A DNA stretch of 12,107 bases, taken from positions 1,754 through 13,860 of the forward strand of contig DLFZ01000068.1 of the NCBI GenBank assembly GCA_002482435.1, given 5' to 3'. The notes below the pieces were generated by a model, which saw nothing but the letters and a program-made list of their open reading frames with translations, was not told the DNA's origin and did not search any database. The stretch is from Christensenella sp. UBA7707. Its GTDB lineage: Bacteria; Bacillota; Clostridia; Christensenellales; CAG-138. A program made the position numbers and the translations under genes. Numbering within the stretch: the first letter of the stretch is position 1; each line of letters begins with the position of its first letter. Positions 1 to 7,207 of this stretch are shown here, one piece after another.

Positions 1-466
1 ACCCGTTGCCGAAGAAACCGCAGTTGAACCTGAGCTTGAAGAGCCTGTGTTCGAGCCTGTGGAAGCGCTTGTGTTTGAACCCGTAGCCGAAGAAGCCGCA
101 GTTGAACCCGAGGTGGAAGAACCCGTGTTCGAGCCTATGGAAACGCCTGCGCTTGAACCCGTTGCCGAAGAAACCGCAGTTGAACCCGAGGTGGAAGAGC
201 CCGCGTTCGAGCCTGTGGAAGCACTTGTGTTTGAACCCGTTGCCGAAGAAACCGCAGCCGAACCTGCCGCGCCCGAGCAGGTCAGTGACGCTGCGCGCCG
301 CAAGGAAGAGGCGATGGCGCAAGTCAAACGGCTTGTTGCTGCAAGGCGCTATGACGAGGCATTGCATGACTTGTTCGCGCTACTCAACAGCGGTGCCGCA
401 CTTTCAGAAGAAGAGAAACGCCAGCTTCTGATCATTATGAAGCTGTTAAAAGAAAAGGGACTATGA
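1..466 (+). CDS. Partial acidic Glu/Pro-rich repeat protein, C-terminal 154 residues
   Basis: The reading frame is open at the left edge, so the start lies outside the window. The visible part begins with about 85 residues of acidic repeats rich in Glu, Pro, Val and Ala (motifs such as PVAEETAVEPE and VFEPVEALVFE), arranged as 26-residue units. After that comes a charged, probably helical C-terminus of about 65 residues (ARRKEEAMAQVKRLVAARR, then YDEALHDLFALLNSG) with the feel of a single TPR-like helical hairpin. I see no membrane segment or catalytic motif. The stop codon overlaps the start of the VanW gene in an ATGA, so the two are probably translationally coupled and may work together at the envelope. 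I do not recognise the family; the repeat tract is likely a flexible spacer or a binding surface. The in-frame ATG at 47 lies inside the repeats and is unlikely to be the true start. Confidence 0.75.
   Translation, partial: PVAEETAVEPELEEPVFEPVEALVFEPVAEEAAVEPEVEEPVFEPMETPALEPVAEETAVEPEVEEPAFEPVEALVFEPVAEETAAEPAAPEQVSDAARRKEEAMAQVKRLVAARRYDEALHDLFALLNSGAALSEEEKRQLLIIMKLLKEKGL
2..260 (+). repeat. 78-bp tandem repeat, three full units plus a partial one, in frame
   Basis: Units run 2-79, 80-157 and 158-235, with a fourth that decays after about 236-260. Each encodes 26 residues. Units 1 and 3 differ at only 6 of 78 bases by direct comparison, while unit 2 differs more (it reads METPALE where the others read VEALVFE). 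The array continues out of the window to the left, so the total copy number is unknown. The length is a multiple of three, so copy-number change would keep the gene in frame. Confidence 0.9.
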
Positions 467-1860
467 GAGAACCTGCAAAAAACGAACGGCAAATGAGCCG
501 CCCCGTATGGGTGGCCGTTGTAAATTGGGTCGTCGTGATTACCATCGCGCTGGCAACGATGTTTCTTGCCGTGTACGCGGGTATGGGTGGCGTCGCAAAG
601 AGGAGCGTTTTTTCGCAGGGAACGCTGGTGGACGGCATGGACATTGGGGGAATGAGCTTTGCTCAGGGCAGCGACTTGGTGCTTGCGAAGGAAAACGCTA
701 GGCTTGAGGCCATTCACATTGAGCTTAGCTTCAACGGTGCAACAAGGGTTTTTAGAGCGAACGAGCTCGGTGTGAGCGGCAATGCATCCGAAATCCTCAA
801 TTTGGCATACGTCAGCAACAAAAGCGGCGATCTTCTGCGTGATTTTGATCAGACACAGGCCTCCCAAACGTTAAACTCCTCCATCGCCATCGACAAAGAA
901 ACGATGGTGGAAACCATCGGCGCGTTTTTAAGTGAAAACGCAACGCCCGTGGTAAACGCTTCCGTGACCTTTGACCCTGAGAGCCGCGCATTTTCCTACG
1001 CGCCCGAGCAAGCCGGCATCGCCGCTTATACGGAGGCTGTTTGCAGCACGCTTGAAAGCCGCATTCTTGCCGGCGACGATTCGCAGTTTGCGGTAAGCGG
1101 AGACTATATGGAGACCATCGCTCCCGTGGTTACGGTGGAAGAGCTTGAAAAAAATACCGTGCTCATTGCACAATATCAGACTAACGCTACGAGCAGCGAA
1201 AACCGCAACATCAACATAGACCTCATGTGCAAGGCGGTGAATGGGCTTGTGCTGCAGCCGGGTGAAACGCTTTCGCTCAACGACCTTGTGGGCCAACGCA
1301 CCGCGGAAAAAGGCTTTACGATCGCTCCGGCCATTGTGGATGGGCAGCTGACCGACGATGTGGGCGGGGGTATCTGCCAGCTTGCGGGCACGCTTTACAA
1401 TGCCGCTCTTCTTGCGGATATGGAAATCGTGGAACGCGTTCACCACACATGGCCCTCCGACTATCTGCCCGTTGGCCTAGATGCGACGCTTAACTGGAAC
1501 AACAAGGATCTCAAAATCAGAAACCGCTCTGAACATCCGATGTACATCGCGGCGGAACTGAAGGATCTTGTCGTTTCTGTGGAAATTTACGGACAACCTT
1601 TGGAAGAAGGCGTTGAAATCGTAATCGAAAACCGCATCGTCAATCAAACGAACACGCCTTCACCACAGGTCATCTATACCGACAAGCTTGCCGTCGGCGT
1701 AAGCAAAACTCAGGTCAAAAGCAGGCCGGGCTATGAGGTTATGGTATACCGCCATTACCTGAAGGGTGGCGCCGTATACTCTAGTGAGCTCATTTCACAC
1801 GACCATTTCCGTGCCATACAGGGAACGGTACTCATGGGTACGAGCGAAATCATAAAATAA
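463..1860 (+). CDS. VanW family membrane-anchored cell-envelope protein
   Basis: A 465-residue protein. Residues about 16-42 form one hydrophobic membrane segment after a short basic cytoplasmic tail, leaving the rest outside the cell. Residues 55-225 resemble the YoaR/PG-binding-4 type region usual before VanW domains. The VanW domain covers about 235-375 and shows its hallmarks: NGLVLQPGETLSLND, VGQRTAEKGF, the GGGICQ core at 301-306 followed by LYNAALLA, and DATLNWNNKDLKIRN. The usual Ser-Thr-Thr after GGGICQ is replaced by Leu-Ala-Gly-Thr. The last about 75 residues resemble a G5-type extracellular domain, though weakly. VanW proteins are named from vanB-type vancomycin clusters, but their biochemical role is unclear and most copies, including this one with no van genes nearby, are ordinary envelope proteins. 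The start overlaps the upstream stop (ATGA). Confidence 0.88.
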   Translation: MREPAKNERQMSRPVWVAVVNWVVVITIALATMFLAVYAGMGGVAKRSVFSQGTLVDGMDIGGMSFAQGSDLVLAKENARLEAIHIELSFNGATRVFRANELGVSGNASEILNLAYVSNKSGDLLRDFDQTQASQTLNSSIAIDKETMVETIGAFLSENATPVVNASVTFDPESRAFSYAPEQAGIAAYTEAVCSTLESRILAGDDSQFAVSGDYMETIAPVVTVEELEKNTVLIAQYQTNATSSENRNINIDLMCKAVNGLVLQPGETLSLNDLVGQRTAEKGFTIAPAIVDGQLTDDVGGGICQLAGTLYNAALLADMEIVERVHHTWPSDYLPVGLDATLNWNNKDLKIRNRSEHPMYIAAELKDLVVSVEIYGQPLEEGVEIVIENRIVNQTNTPSPQVIYTDKLAVGVSKTQVKSRPGYEVMVYRHYLKGGAVYSSELISHDHFRAIQGTVLMGTSEIIK

Positions 1861-1881
1861 TTCGTTTTTTTCAGACAGATA

Positions 1882-1911
1882 CTTACAAATTCTGTATTTA
1901 TGTATTATGAT
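1882..1911 (+). promoter_or_regulatory. Candidate sigma-A promoter for the PRC-barrel gene
   Basis: CTTACA at 1882-1887 (4 of 6 to consensus) and TATGAT at 1906-1911 (5 of 6), separated by 18 bp. It lies in the short AT-rich gap after the VanW gene and leaves a leader of roughly 20 nt before the ribosome binding site. No terminator is visible between the VanW gene and here, so read-through may also occur. Confidence 0.5.
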
Positions 1912-1939
1912 ATAGAGAGCAACGTAGGAGGAATGGAAC

Positions 1940-2578
1940 ATGAAAAAGTCGTCGGAAGTGCTTGGCCTGAAGGTCATGGGTATCAAAGAGGGCCGCGAGA
2001 GCGGTATCGTGCAGGATATCATGATCAACGCCAGTGCAAAGAGCGCGGAGTATCTTATTTTGAAAAACAGCGCAGGTTATGAGTTTCGGGCGATCAATCT
2101 GGGCGACGTGGTAGGCATCGGCGTCAACTACGTTGTAACCGGCACGGTGGAAAACGCAAAGAAGCTTTATGAATCTGCCGAGATCCTCAGGACCATTGAA
2201 AAGGGCTTTTTCATGCTCGGTTCTACGGTTCTTTCAAGCACCGGTAACATTCTGGGCACCGTAAAGGATTTTGCCTTTGACGAAAAAACCGGCTTGATCA
2301 GCGTGATCAACCTTGACAACGGCGCGGAGTTTGCGCTTGCGCAGGTGGCCTCACTCGCCGGCAACGTGGTGTTTATCGATCAGAACGCCGATGAAGCGCC
2401 GCGCACCAGCCGTGTGAACCAGGAATCCAAGCAGTTCCTTCTCGGCAAAACGCTCCAGAACGACGTCGGCAGCGACGACGGCGAGTTCTTCGCAGCAAAG
2501 GGTACCGTACTTACCGAAGAGGTGCTCGACGAGGCGGAACTTCACGACGCGATTCTTCTGATGACGCTTAACGTATAA
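1940..2578 (+). CDS. PRC-barrel domain protein (two barrels)
   Basis: A 212-residue protein with no signal peptide or membrane segment, so probably cytoplasmic. Residues about 3-70 form a first PRC-barrel (KSSEVLGLKVMGIKEGRESG, then AEYLILKNSAGYEFRAI). Residues about 88-150 form a second one (STVLSSTGNILGTVKDFAFD, then LISVINLDNG). The last 50 residues (GKTLQNDVGSDDGEFFAAKG, then VLTEEVLDEA) look like the small beta-rich module that often follows PRC-barrels in Firmicutes. PRC-barrels occur in RimM and in photosynthetic reaction centre H subunits; the standalone clostridial forms have no settled function. The start at 1940 is chosen because AGGAGG at 1926-1931 sits 8 nt before it; the ATG at 1934 is out of frame. 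A terminator at 2664 closes the unit. Confidence 0.8.
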   Translation: MKKSSEVLGLKVMGIKEGRESGIVQDIMINASAKSAEYLILKNSAGYEFRAINLGDVVGIGVNYVVTGTVENAKKLYESAEILRTIEKGFFMLGSTVLSSTGNILGTVKDFAFDEKTGLISVINLDNGAEFALAQVASLAGNVVFIDQNADEAPRTSRVNQESKQFLLGKTLQNDVGSDDGEFFAAKGTVLTEEVLDEAELHDAILLMTLNV

Positions 2579-2663
2579 CCTCCGTTTTCCGTTTGGCGCA
2601 AAGTACGCGCTTGTGAAAAACGTTTTTCCCCTCGCGTTCCGTTCCGTTCTTAACCATAAAATC

Positions 2664-2698
2664 AAACCCGTTCAACCGTAAGGTTGAACGGGTTTTTT
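2664..2698 (+). terminator. Intrinsic terminator, possibly bidirectional
   Basis: A perfect 14-bp stem AAACCCGTTCAACC / GGTTGAACGGGTTT with a GTAA loop (2678-2681), followed by more T residues (TTTTTT in total at 2693-2698). It ends the PRC-barrel gene. The A-rich left flank means it may also stop minus-strand transcription from the AraC-type gene. Confidence 0.93.
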
Positions 2699-2738
2699 CT
2701 TTTGCCACGAAAGCTGCCGTTTCGTTTTTGAATACGTC

Positions 2739-3584
2739 CTATGGGAGCTCGCTTGGTACGCAGCCGAACATGTGCTTGAACGCCTTGAGAAACGCGGAAT
2801 AATCGCCGAAGCCCGAGCGCGAGCAAGCCTCGGTTATCGCTGTGCCGGAGCGGATCAGCTCACTGGCGCGCATCAGTCTTTTTTGGCGAATGTAGCTATG
2901 CGCCGTGCAACCTGCAAGCTCCTTGAAGCGGTGCATCAAGTATGATTTGCTGATGAAGAACTTCGTGCAAAGCGCATCCAGCGAAAGGTCGCTTTCCAAA
3001 TTGGCGTTGATGTAGGCGATGATGTCGTTCAGGCGCGGGTCGCTGCGGTAGGCATCGGTCTTAAGGGAGGTCTGGTCGCTGTAGGCGATGCGGTTAAGTT
3101 CAATGAGAAAGTGTAAAAAGCATACGCGCGAAAGAAGCTCGTGCGCGAATTCTCGCGAGTTGAGCGAGTCCTCCGTTTCTTTTAGGAAGCGCATCAGGGA
3201 AAAGCGCTCGCCCGCTTCGAGCCGCAGCAGCGCAAAACCGCGTTCGCGCGCAAGGCGAAAACAGCGCAAAAGATCGCTGTCGGGCGTGCTGTGCGCACGA
3301 AGATACTCGGTGTTCATCCAAAGCACAATGCGCTCATAGGGCTCCGAAGTATCGATGATGGGGCGGTGGATCTGGTCGCGGCTGACGAGTAGAATATCGT
3401 ACGGCGAAAGAAAGTAGGACTTTCCCTCCATCAAGTATGTTACCTTGCCGCTTAAAAACACCACGATCTTGTCAAACTCGTGGTAGTGGTAATCCACATC
3501 GAGCGCACGCCTGTCGCGGATATGGAACAGGCGGAAATCCTCGTTTAAATAGCCGCGTTTTTCCGAAAGCTGCTCGTGTGCCAT
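2739..3584 (-). CDS. AraC family transcriptional regulator
   Basis: A 281-residue regulator. Residues about 15-90 form a cupin-type sensing domain (VDYHYHEFDKIVVFLSGKVT, then EGKSYFLSPYDILLVSRDQIH), the AraC_binding fold that usually senses a small metabolite. Residues about 183-281 carry the two helix-turn-helix motifs: SLDALCTKFFISKSYLMHRF, and the signature AITEACSRSGFGDYSAFLKA ending in FGCVPSEL. The protein stops directly after that signature, a few residues earlier than many relatives. The start is supported by AGGAGG (CCTCCT on the plus strand at 3592-3597). It is divergent from the AGCS symporter gene, the usual arrangement for a regulator and its target, so control of the transporter by its amino-acid substrate is a reasonable inference; the ligand cannot be read from sequence. 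Confidence 0.9.
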   Translation of the reverse strand: MAHEQLSEKRGYLNEDFRLFHIRDRRALDVDYHYHEFDKIVVFLSGKVTYLMEGKSYFLSPYDILLVSRDQIHRPIIDTSEPYERIVLWMNTEYLRAHSTPDSDLLRCFRLARERGFALLRLEAGERFSLMRFLKETEDSLNSREFAHELLSRVCFLHFLIELNRIAYSDQTSLKTDAYRSDPRLNDIIAYINANLESDLSLDALCTKFFISKSYLMHRFKELAGCTAHSYIRQKRLMRASELIRSGTAITEACSRSGFGDYSAFLKAFKHMFGCVPSELP

Positions 3585-3604
3585 GTTCTCGCCTCCTGCA
3601 CCAC

Positions 3605-3633
3605 ATCATAAAGCACTTTTTGCAATATTTCAA
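3605..3633 (-). promoter_or_regulatory. Candidate promoter of the AraC-type regulator gene
   Basis: Read on the minus strand: TTGAAA (3633-3628) and TATGAT (3610-3605) with exactly 17 bp between. The predicted transcription start is only about 14 nt before the start codon, so the leader would be little more than the ribosome binding site. Confidence 0.5.
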
Positions 3634-3661
3634 GCAACTTTCCATATTTTAAACGCAAAAA
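3617..3661. repeat. Inverted repeat spanning the divergent promoters
   Basis: TTTTTGC at 3617-3623 and GCAAAAA at 3655-3661 are exact inverted copies, 31 bp apart. Between them sit two direct copies of ATATTT (3625-3630 and 3644-3649), 19 bp apart start to start. They surround the -35 of the regulator gene. AraC proteins often bind paired direct half-sites, so this is a candidate binding region, but AT-rich DNA gives such matches by chance. Confidence 0.3.
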
Positions 3662-3669
3662 TAAACGAA

Positions 3670-3675
3670 TACAAT
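3670..3675 (+). promoter_or_regulatory. Weak candidate -10 element for the symporter gene
   Basis: TACAAT at 3670-3675 with a poor -35 (TTTTAA at 3647-3652, 17 bp upstream). A weak -35 would fit a promoter needing activation by the neighbouring AraC-type protein. The placement is tentative. Confidence 0.3.
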
Positions 3676-3695
3676 GCTGGTAGGATATGCATGAA

Positions 3696-3712
3696 GCAAA
3701 GTGACGCTTTGC
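3696..3712. promoter_or_regulatory. 17-bp palindrome in the leader of the symporter gene
   Basis: GCAAAG (3696-3701), spacer TGACG, CTTTGC (3707-3712). An overlapping alternative hairpin GACGC-TTT-GCGTC runs 3703-3715. It lies between the candidate -10 and the ribosome binding site, so it could be an operator or an RNA hairpin in the leader. Confidence 0.35.
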
Positions 3713-3752
3713 GTCGGCAGCGTTTGTGCAAGAATGCGTTGGGAGGAAAGGT

Positions 3753-5297
3753 ATGCAGGGGATTTTTGAGTCCATCAATGCCGTATTCAAATTCATCGGG
3801 CCGGTGTCCGACTTTCTGTGGGAGTTTCCCACAAATTATGCTTGGTACGCGAACATTCCGGTGCTTGGCAAGTTGTCGCTCGCCATCATTCTTCTGGTGG
3901 GAACGGGTATTTTCTTCACGATCAAAACCGGTTTTATTCAGGTAAGGGGCTTTCGCAAAACCGTAAAAGAGCTTGCGGAGAAGCATTCTCAAAAAACGGG
4001 TCTGTCGCCGCTTGCTTCGTTTTTGCTCAGCAATGCCATGCGCATTGGGCCGGGCAAAATTGTAGGCGTTACAGGCGCAATCAGCGTGGGCGGCCCGGGC
4101 GCGCTTGTATGGATGTGGATCAGCGCGTTTTTCGGCATGGCCACGGCCTACGCGGAAGCCGTGCTTGCGCAGGTCTTTAAAGAGAAAAAAGAAGGGGAAT
4201 ACATAGGTGGTCTGCCGTTTTACGGGCGCAAGCTTTTGGGCAACCGCGCATGGGTGGGAAACGTTCTGTCGGCGGTTTACATCATCTACGCGCTTTTCTG
4301 CTTGCCAAGCGCCGGGTTTAACACTGTAACGGGCGTAGGCGGCATGGTGGAAGCCGTTACCGGCAGCACGCTTGCGTCGAACTCCCCGTTTTACATCGTG
4401 CTTACGGTCATCGTAATCCTCGTTACCGCCGCAATCGCGTTTGGCGGCATCAAGAAAGCGTCGGAGGTATCCAACAAGCTTGTGCCGCTGATGTCGGTTG
4501 TGTACCTGTGCGTTACGCTTCTTTTGGTGGTTTTGAACTTCGATAAGATCGGCTATTTCTTTCAAACCGTTTTCTCAGGTATGTTCACGCCGGAAGCGCT
4601 GTTTGGCGGTGCATTCGGCACGGTGCTTTCGCAGGGCGTGAAGCGCGGCCTCATGTCAAACGAAGCGGGTCAGGGCACGCTCACCATGGCGGCCGCTACT
4701 GCTGATACCGATCACCCGAGCAAGCAGGGGCTTGCGGAATCGCTCGGGGTGTTTTTTGACACGCTGGTGCTTTGTACGCTTACGGGCTTTGTGGTTGTAA
4801 TGGCACATCAATGGTCAGGCGATGGCGGCGAAGCGTGGATGGCGCTTGACAGGTTGCCAAAATACCTCGCTTCGGCACAGGCGCTTTCACCCGTGGGGTG
4901 GCTTGATACAGCCTCAATGTTGATCATATCGTTCTGCTTCTTTCTGTTTGCCTATACCTGCGTCATTAGCTTTATCAGCTTTTCGGAAATTTCCGCGAAC
5001 CGCATCAGCAAGAACAAGGGCTTCATCAACGCCATTCGCCTCGTGTGCCTGCTCGTGCTCACATTTGGGCTGTTTACAAACCTTGCGGGGCTGCAGCTCG
5101 ACAATTTGTGGCTTTTGAGCGACCTTGGAAACATTCTCATCGTGTACTTCAACGTACCCATCGTGCTCCTCGGCTCGCGTTATGTGTTCCGCTGTACCAA
5201 GCACTATACCCTGCATCAAGGCGCGGCCATTGACGAGCGCGAAATCGGCGTGGGCAGCGAGGCTTGGAAGCGGGCGTTTGAACCGCAGGAGGCTTAA
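3753..5297 (+). CDS. AGCS family sodium:alanine (amino acid) symporter
   Basis: A 514-residue polytopic membrane protein with about 10-11 hydrophobic segments. Family hallmarks are clear: MRIGPGKIVGVTGAI and SVGGPGALVWMW (residues about 96-122), AFFGMATAYAEAVLAQVFKE (125-144), and LSQGVKRGLMSNEAGQGTL (292-310) followed by AAATADTDHPSKQG. These place it with the AlsT/DagA/GlnT-type carriers that import alanine, glycine or glutamine with Na+ or H+. Length is a little above the usual 450-490 residues because of the N-terminus (about 40 residues before the first membrane segment). I chose ATG 3753 because GGGAGG at 3741-3746 precedes it; a GTG at 3726 would add nine residues and lacks a good site. 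It is divergent from an AraC-type regulator, its likely controller. A terminator follows at 5366. The substrate is not determinable here. Confidence 0.93.
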   Translation: MQGIFESINAVFKFIGPVSDFLWEFPTNYAWYANIPVLGKLSLAIILLVGTGIFFTIKTGFIQVRGFRKTVKELAEKHSQKTGLSPLASFLLSNAMRIGPGKIVGVTGAISVGGPGALVWMWISAFFGMATAYAEAVLAQVFKEKKEGEYIGGLPFYGRKLLGNRAWVGNVLSAVYIIYALFCLPSAGFNTVTGVGGMVEAVTGSTLASNSPFYIVLTVIVILVTAAIAFGGIKKASEVSNKLVPLMSVVYLCVTLLLVVLNFDKIGYFFQTVFSGMFTPEALFGGAFGTVLSQGVKRGLMSNEAGQGTLTMAAATADTDHPSKQGLAESLGVFFDTLVLCTLTGFVVVMAHQWSGDGGEAWMALDRLPKYLASAQALSPVGWLDTASMLIISFCFFLFAYTCVISFISFSEISANRISKNKGFINAIRLVCLLVLTFGLFTNLAGLQLDNLWLLSDLGNILIVYFNVPIVLLGSRYVFRCTKHYTLHQGAAIDEREIGVGSEAWKRAFEPQEA

Positions 5298-5365
5298 GAA
5301 AAACACAAAGGATTTCAATTACCGCAGCATTGCGTATGCGGCAAAGGGCATGTCGCATCATAAAG

Positions 5366-5395
5366 AAAAGGCCGGCGAGGGCGCGCCGGCCTTTT
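5366..5395 (+). terminator. Intrinsic terminator after the symporter gene
   Basis: A 12-bp stem AAAAGGCCGGCG (5366-5377) / CGCCGGCCTTTT (5384-5395) with a 6-nt loop AGGGCG, ending in a T run. It is GC-rich and would end the symporter transcript about 70 nt after the stop. Confidence 0.9.
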
Positions 5396-5445
5396 CGTTT
5401 GGCCCCAAACCACGCGCTTTACACAAAGGTTTCACATTCGTTTTC

Positions 5446-5474
5446 TTGCGGGGACTTTCAAAATGCAATATAAT
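5446..5474 (+). promoter_or_regulatory. Promoter for the DegV gene
   Basis: A perfect TATAAT at 5469-5474, 17 bp after TTGCGG at 5446-5451 (3 of 6 to the -35 consensus). It lies just after the preceding terminator and gives a leader of about 35 nt. Confidence 0.6.
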
Positions 5475-5516
5475 ACAATTAGTTAATTGTGGAACATTGA
5501 TGAACGAGGTAGACAT

Positions 5517-6344
5517 ATGTCCGTTAAAATCATTGCCGATAGTCTGAGCGATCTGAGCGACCAGCTCTGCGCGCTGTATAACGCGAAAATCATCCCCCTC
5601 TTTTTACATTTGGACGGCAAAACCTACGAGGATGACGGCACGCTGGATATGAACAGCTTCCTTGCGGACATGAGAGCTGCGCAAAAAATAACCTCTTCCT
5701 GCCCGCCGCCGGGCATGTACAAGGATGCCTTTGTGCAAGCGAAGGAGTCCTATGCGGTTACGGTTTCAGGCAATCTTTCCGGCTCCTACGCAAGCGCCAT
5801 GACGGGCAAGGAGCTTGCGGAGGCGGAGGGGGCCGTTACGCATGTGTTCGATTCGAAAAGCGCGACCGCAGGCGAGGCGCTTGTGGTTCGAAAGCTTTAC
5901 CGCTTGATTCAGCAGGGCATGGAGCGTGCCAACATCATACCGGCAATGGAAAAATTCATTAAGGAAATGAAAACCTACTTCGTCCTTGAAAACCTCACCA
6001 ATTTGCAAAAGAATGGCCGGCTTCACCGCATTACGGAGCGGCTTGTGTCCATTTTGGGCATACGGCTTTTAATGGGTGCCGACGGCGACGGCAACATTGC
6101 GCTTTTCTCCCACGCACGCGGCGAAAAGCAGGTGCTTCAAAAGCTCGCGGATACGGTAGAGCAAAGCGGCAAGCCCACCGAAGGCGAAAGCGCCGTAATC
6201 ACGCATTGCAACAATTTGCCACTTGCCCAAAAGCTTGCGGATATCATCGGCGAGCGCTACCGTTTCAGCGAGGTACTTGTGCTGCCCACCGGCTGCGCCA
6301 GCTCCGTATATGCAAACGAGGGCGGCGTTGTGCTGGCGTTCTAA
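5517..6344 (+). CDS. DegV family lipid-binding protein
   Basis: A 275-residue cytoplasmic protein of the DegV (EDD) fold. Signs are the opening VKIIADSLSDL with IIPLFLHLDGKTYEDDG, the SGNLSGSYASA motif (the SGT.QSA region that contacts the carboxylate of bound fatty acid), FDSKSATAGEALVV, and LENLTNLQKNGRL before LGIRLLMGADGDGNI. The usual Gly-Gly-Arg is Asn-Gly-Arg here. DegV proteins bind long-chain fatty acids; the FakB members present them to the kinase FakA. No fakA-like kinase is visible nearby, so a FakB role is possible but unproven. ATG 5517 is chosen because GAGGT at 5506-5510 precedes it; an upstream in-frame TTG (5487) lacks this support. The gene stands alone, with a promoter and a terminator. 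Confidence 0.9.
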   Translation: MSVKIIADSLSDLSDQLCALYNAKIIPLFLHLDGKTYEDDGTLDMNSFLADMRAAQKITSSCPPPGMYKDAFVQAKESYAVTVSGNLSGSYASAMTGKELAEAEGAVTHVFDSKSATAGEALVVRKLYRLIQQGMERANIIPAMEKFIKEMKTYFVLENLTNLQKNGRLHRITERLVSILGIRLLMGADGDGNIALFSHARGEKQVLQKLADTVEQSGKPTEGESAVITHCNNLPLAQKLADIIGERYRFSEVLVLPTGCASSVYANEGGVVLAF

Positions 6345-6362
6345 AGAAAGCTTGAATTTAAT

Positions 6363-6395
6363 TAAAAAAAAGAGGAGGGCAACGCCCTCCTCTTT
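6363..6395 (-). terminator. Bidirectional terminator between converging DegV and TetR genes
   Basis: A perfect 12-bp stem AAAGAGGAGGGC (6369-6380) / GCCCTCCTCTTT (6384-6395) with a 3-nt loop. The A run to its left is a U-tract of eight on the minus strand, making it strongest for the TetR gene; only TTT follows on the plus strand, so it serves the DegV gene less well. Confidence 0.88.
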
Positions 6396-6402
6396 GCGTG
6401 CA

Positions 6403-6987
6403 TTACGAAGGATTTTTAATTTGCGCTGCGGTAACAAAAAGATGCTCGGTAAGCTGGTGGGCGAAATGCGCCATTACCATAGGGGATTCCTTCATGCCGG
6501 ATAGGAACCATTGTTTTACAAGCGCCGTGCAGCCGTTTGCAACAAATGCGTAGCAGTATTCAAACATGTTTTCGTCGGCTCCCGGTAAAAGCGCCGTCCA
6601 ATCCTCCATGGTCTGAGGTTTGAGCTGCTCGGTAAGCTTTTTGAAAAATCCCGTTTCCTTTACGCGAAGCATTGCGGCAAAAAAGTCCGCGTTTGTTGCG
6701 ACGTAGCGGAACAAGTCGAGCAAAGCGGAAGCGGATGGCCATTGCGCTTGGCCGCGCAGATCTGAGATGATGGCGCATACATCCGCCACCAGCTCGTTTT
6801 CCGTCTGCTCAAAAAGGTCGAAAACATTCTTATAATGCAAGTAGAAAGTGCCGCGGCTGATGTCGGAAAGCTTGGTCAGTTCGCTGACGGAGATATCGTT
6901 GAGCTCCTTAACGCTCAAAAGCTGTGTCAGCGATTGGCGGATCAGGGCTTTTGTTTTGCGTACGCGCCTATCGTTGCTGTTATCCAT
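6403..6987 (-). CDS. TetR/AcrR family transcriptional regulator
   Basis: A 194-residue regulator. Residues about 8-58 are the TetR N-terminal DNA-binding domain, with RKTKALIRQSLTQLL as helix 1 and ISVSELTKLSDISRGTFYLH as the helix-turn-helix, followed by the typical YKNVFDLFEQTENEL. The remaining about 130 residues are an all-helical ligand/dimer domain of the type seen in DhaS-like clostridial members; no ligand can be named. The start is supported by CCTCCT at 6992-6997 (AGGAGG on the coding strand). It is transcribed away from the DUF3298 gene from a good promoter and has a palindrome in its leader, so it is probably autoregulated. Its target could be the divergent gene or lie elsewhere. 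A terminator sits just past the stop. Confidence 0.9.
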   Translation of the reverse strand: MDNSNDRRVRKTKALIRQSLTQLLSVKELNDISVSELTKLSDISRGTFYLHYKNVFDLFEQTENELVADVCAIISDLRGQAQWPSASALLDLFRYVATNADFFAAMLRVKETGFFKKLTEQLKPQTMEDWTALLPGADENMFEYCYAFVANGCTALVKQWFLSGMKESPMVMAHFAHQLTEHLFVTAAQIKNPS

Positions 6988-7042
6988 AAATCCTCCTTGT
7001 GCGTCCGTACGGCCGCGTGAATTGCTTTTCAGAAAAGGCGGT

Positions 7043-7059
7043 GTCGATGTTTAATCGAC
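7043..7059. promoter_or_regulatory. Candidate TetR operator palindrome
   Basis: GTCGAT (7043-7048), spacer GTTTA, ATCGAC (7054-7059): a 17-bp inverted repeat with perfect 6-bp arms, between the TetR promoter and its start codon. Size and position fit an autoregulatory TetR operator. It is the best palindrome in the interval. Confidence 0.45.
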
Positions 7060-7076
7060 CGCATCCCATTGTTTAT

Positions 7077-7105
7077 ATTGTATTAGACATATGGCTAAAA
7101 TTCAA
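7077..7105 (-). promoter_or_regulatory. Promoter of the TetR gene
   Basis: On the minus strand, TTGAAT (7105-7100) and TACAAT (7082-7077) with exactly 17 bp between. This predicts a start near 7070 and a leader of about 80 nt that contains the palindrome. Confidence 0.6.
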
Positions 7106-7207
7106 CATATTAAACACGGCGATCCGGTGAACGATTGTGGAAAATGCCATATTTTTGTCCGTGTCGTTTGGAATTCCTGCCGCATAGCATACAGGGGAGG
7201 GATCCGA

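Noticed and set aside
2..260. CRISPR-like array
   Set aside because: The 78-bp units are adjacent, in frame and coding, with no unique spacers.
463..1860. Vancomycin resistance from the VanW match
   Set aside because: No vanH, vanX, ligase or VanS/VanR genes are present; VanW domains are widespread in sensitive Firmicutes.
3630..4565. A 311-codon minus-strand frame opposite the symporter gene
   Set aside because: It is the mirror of clear AGCS coding sequence, has a low-complexity His/Arg/Lys composition and no ribosome binding site; a shadow frame.
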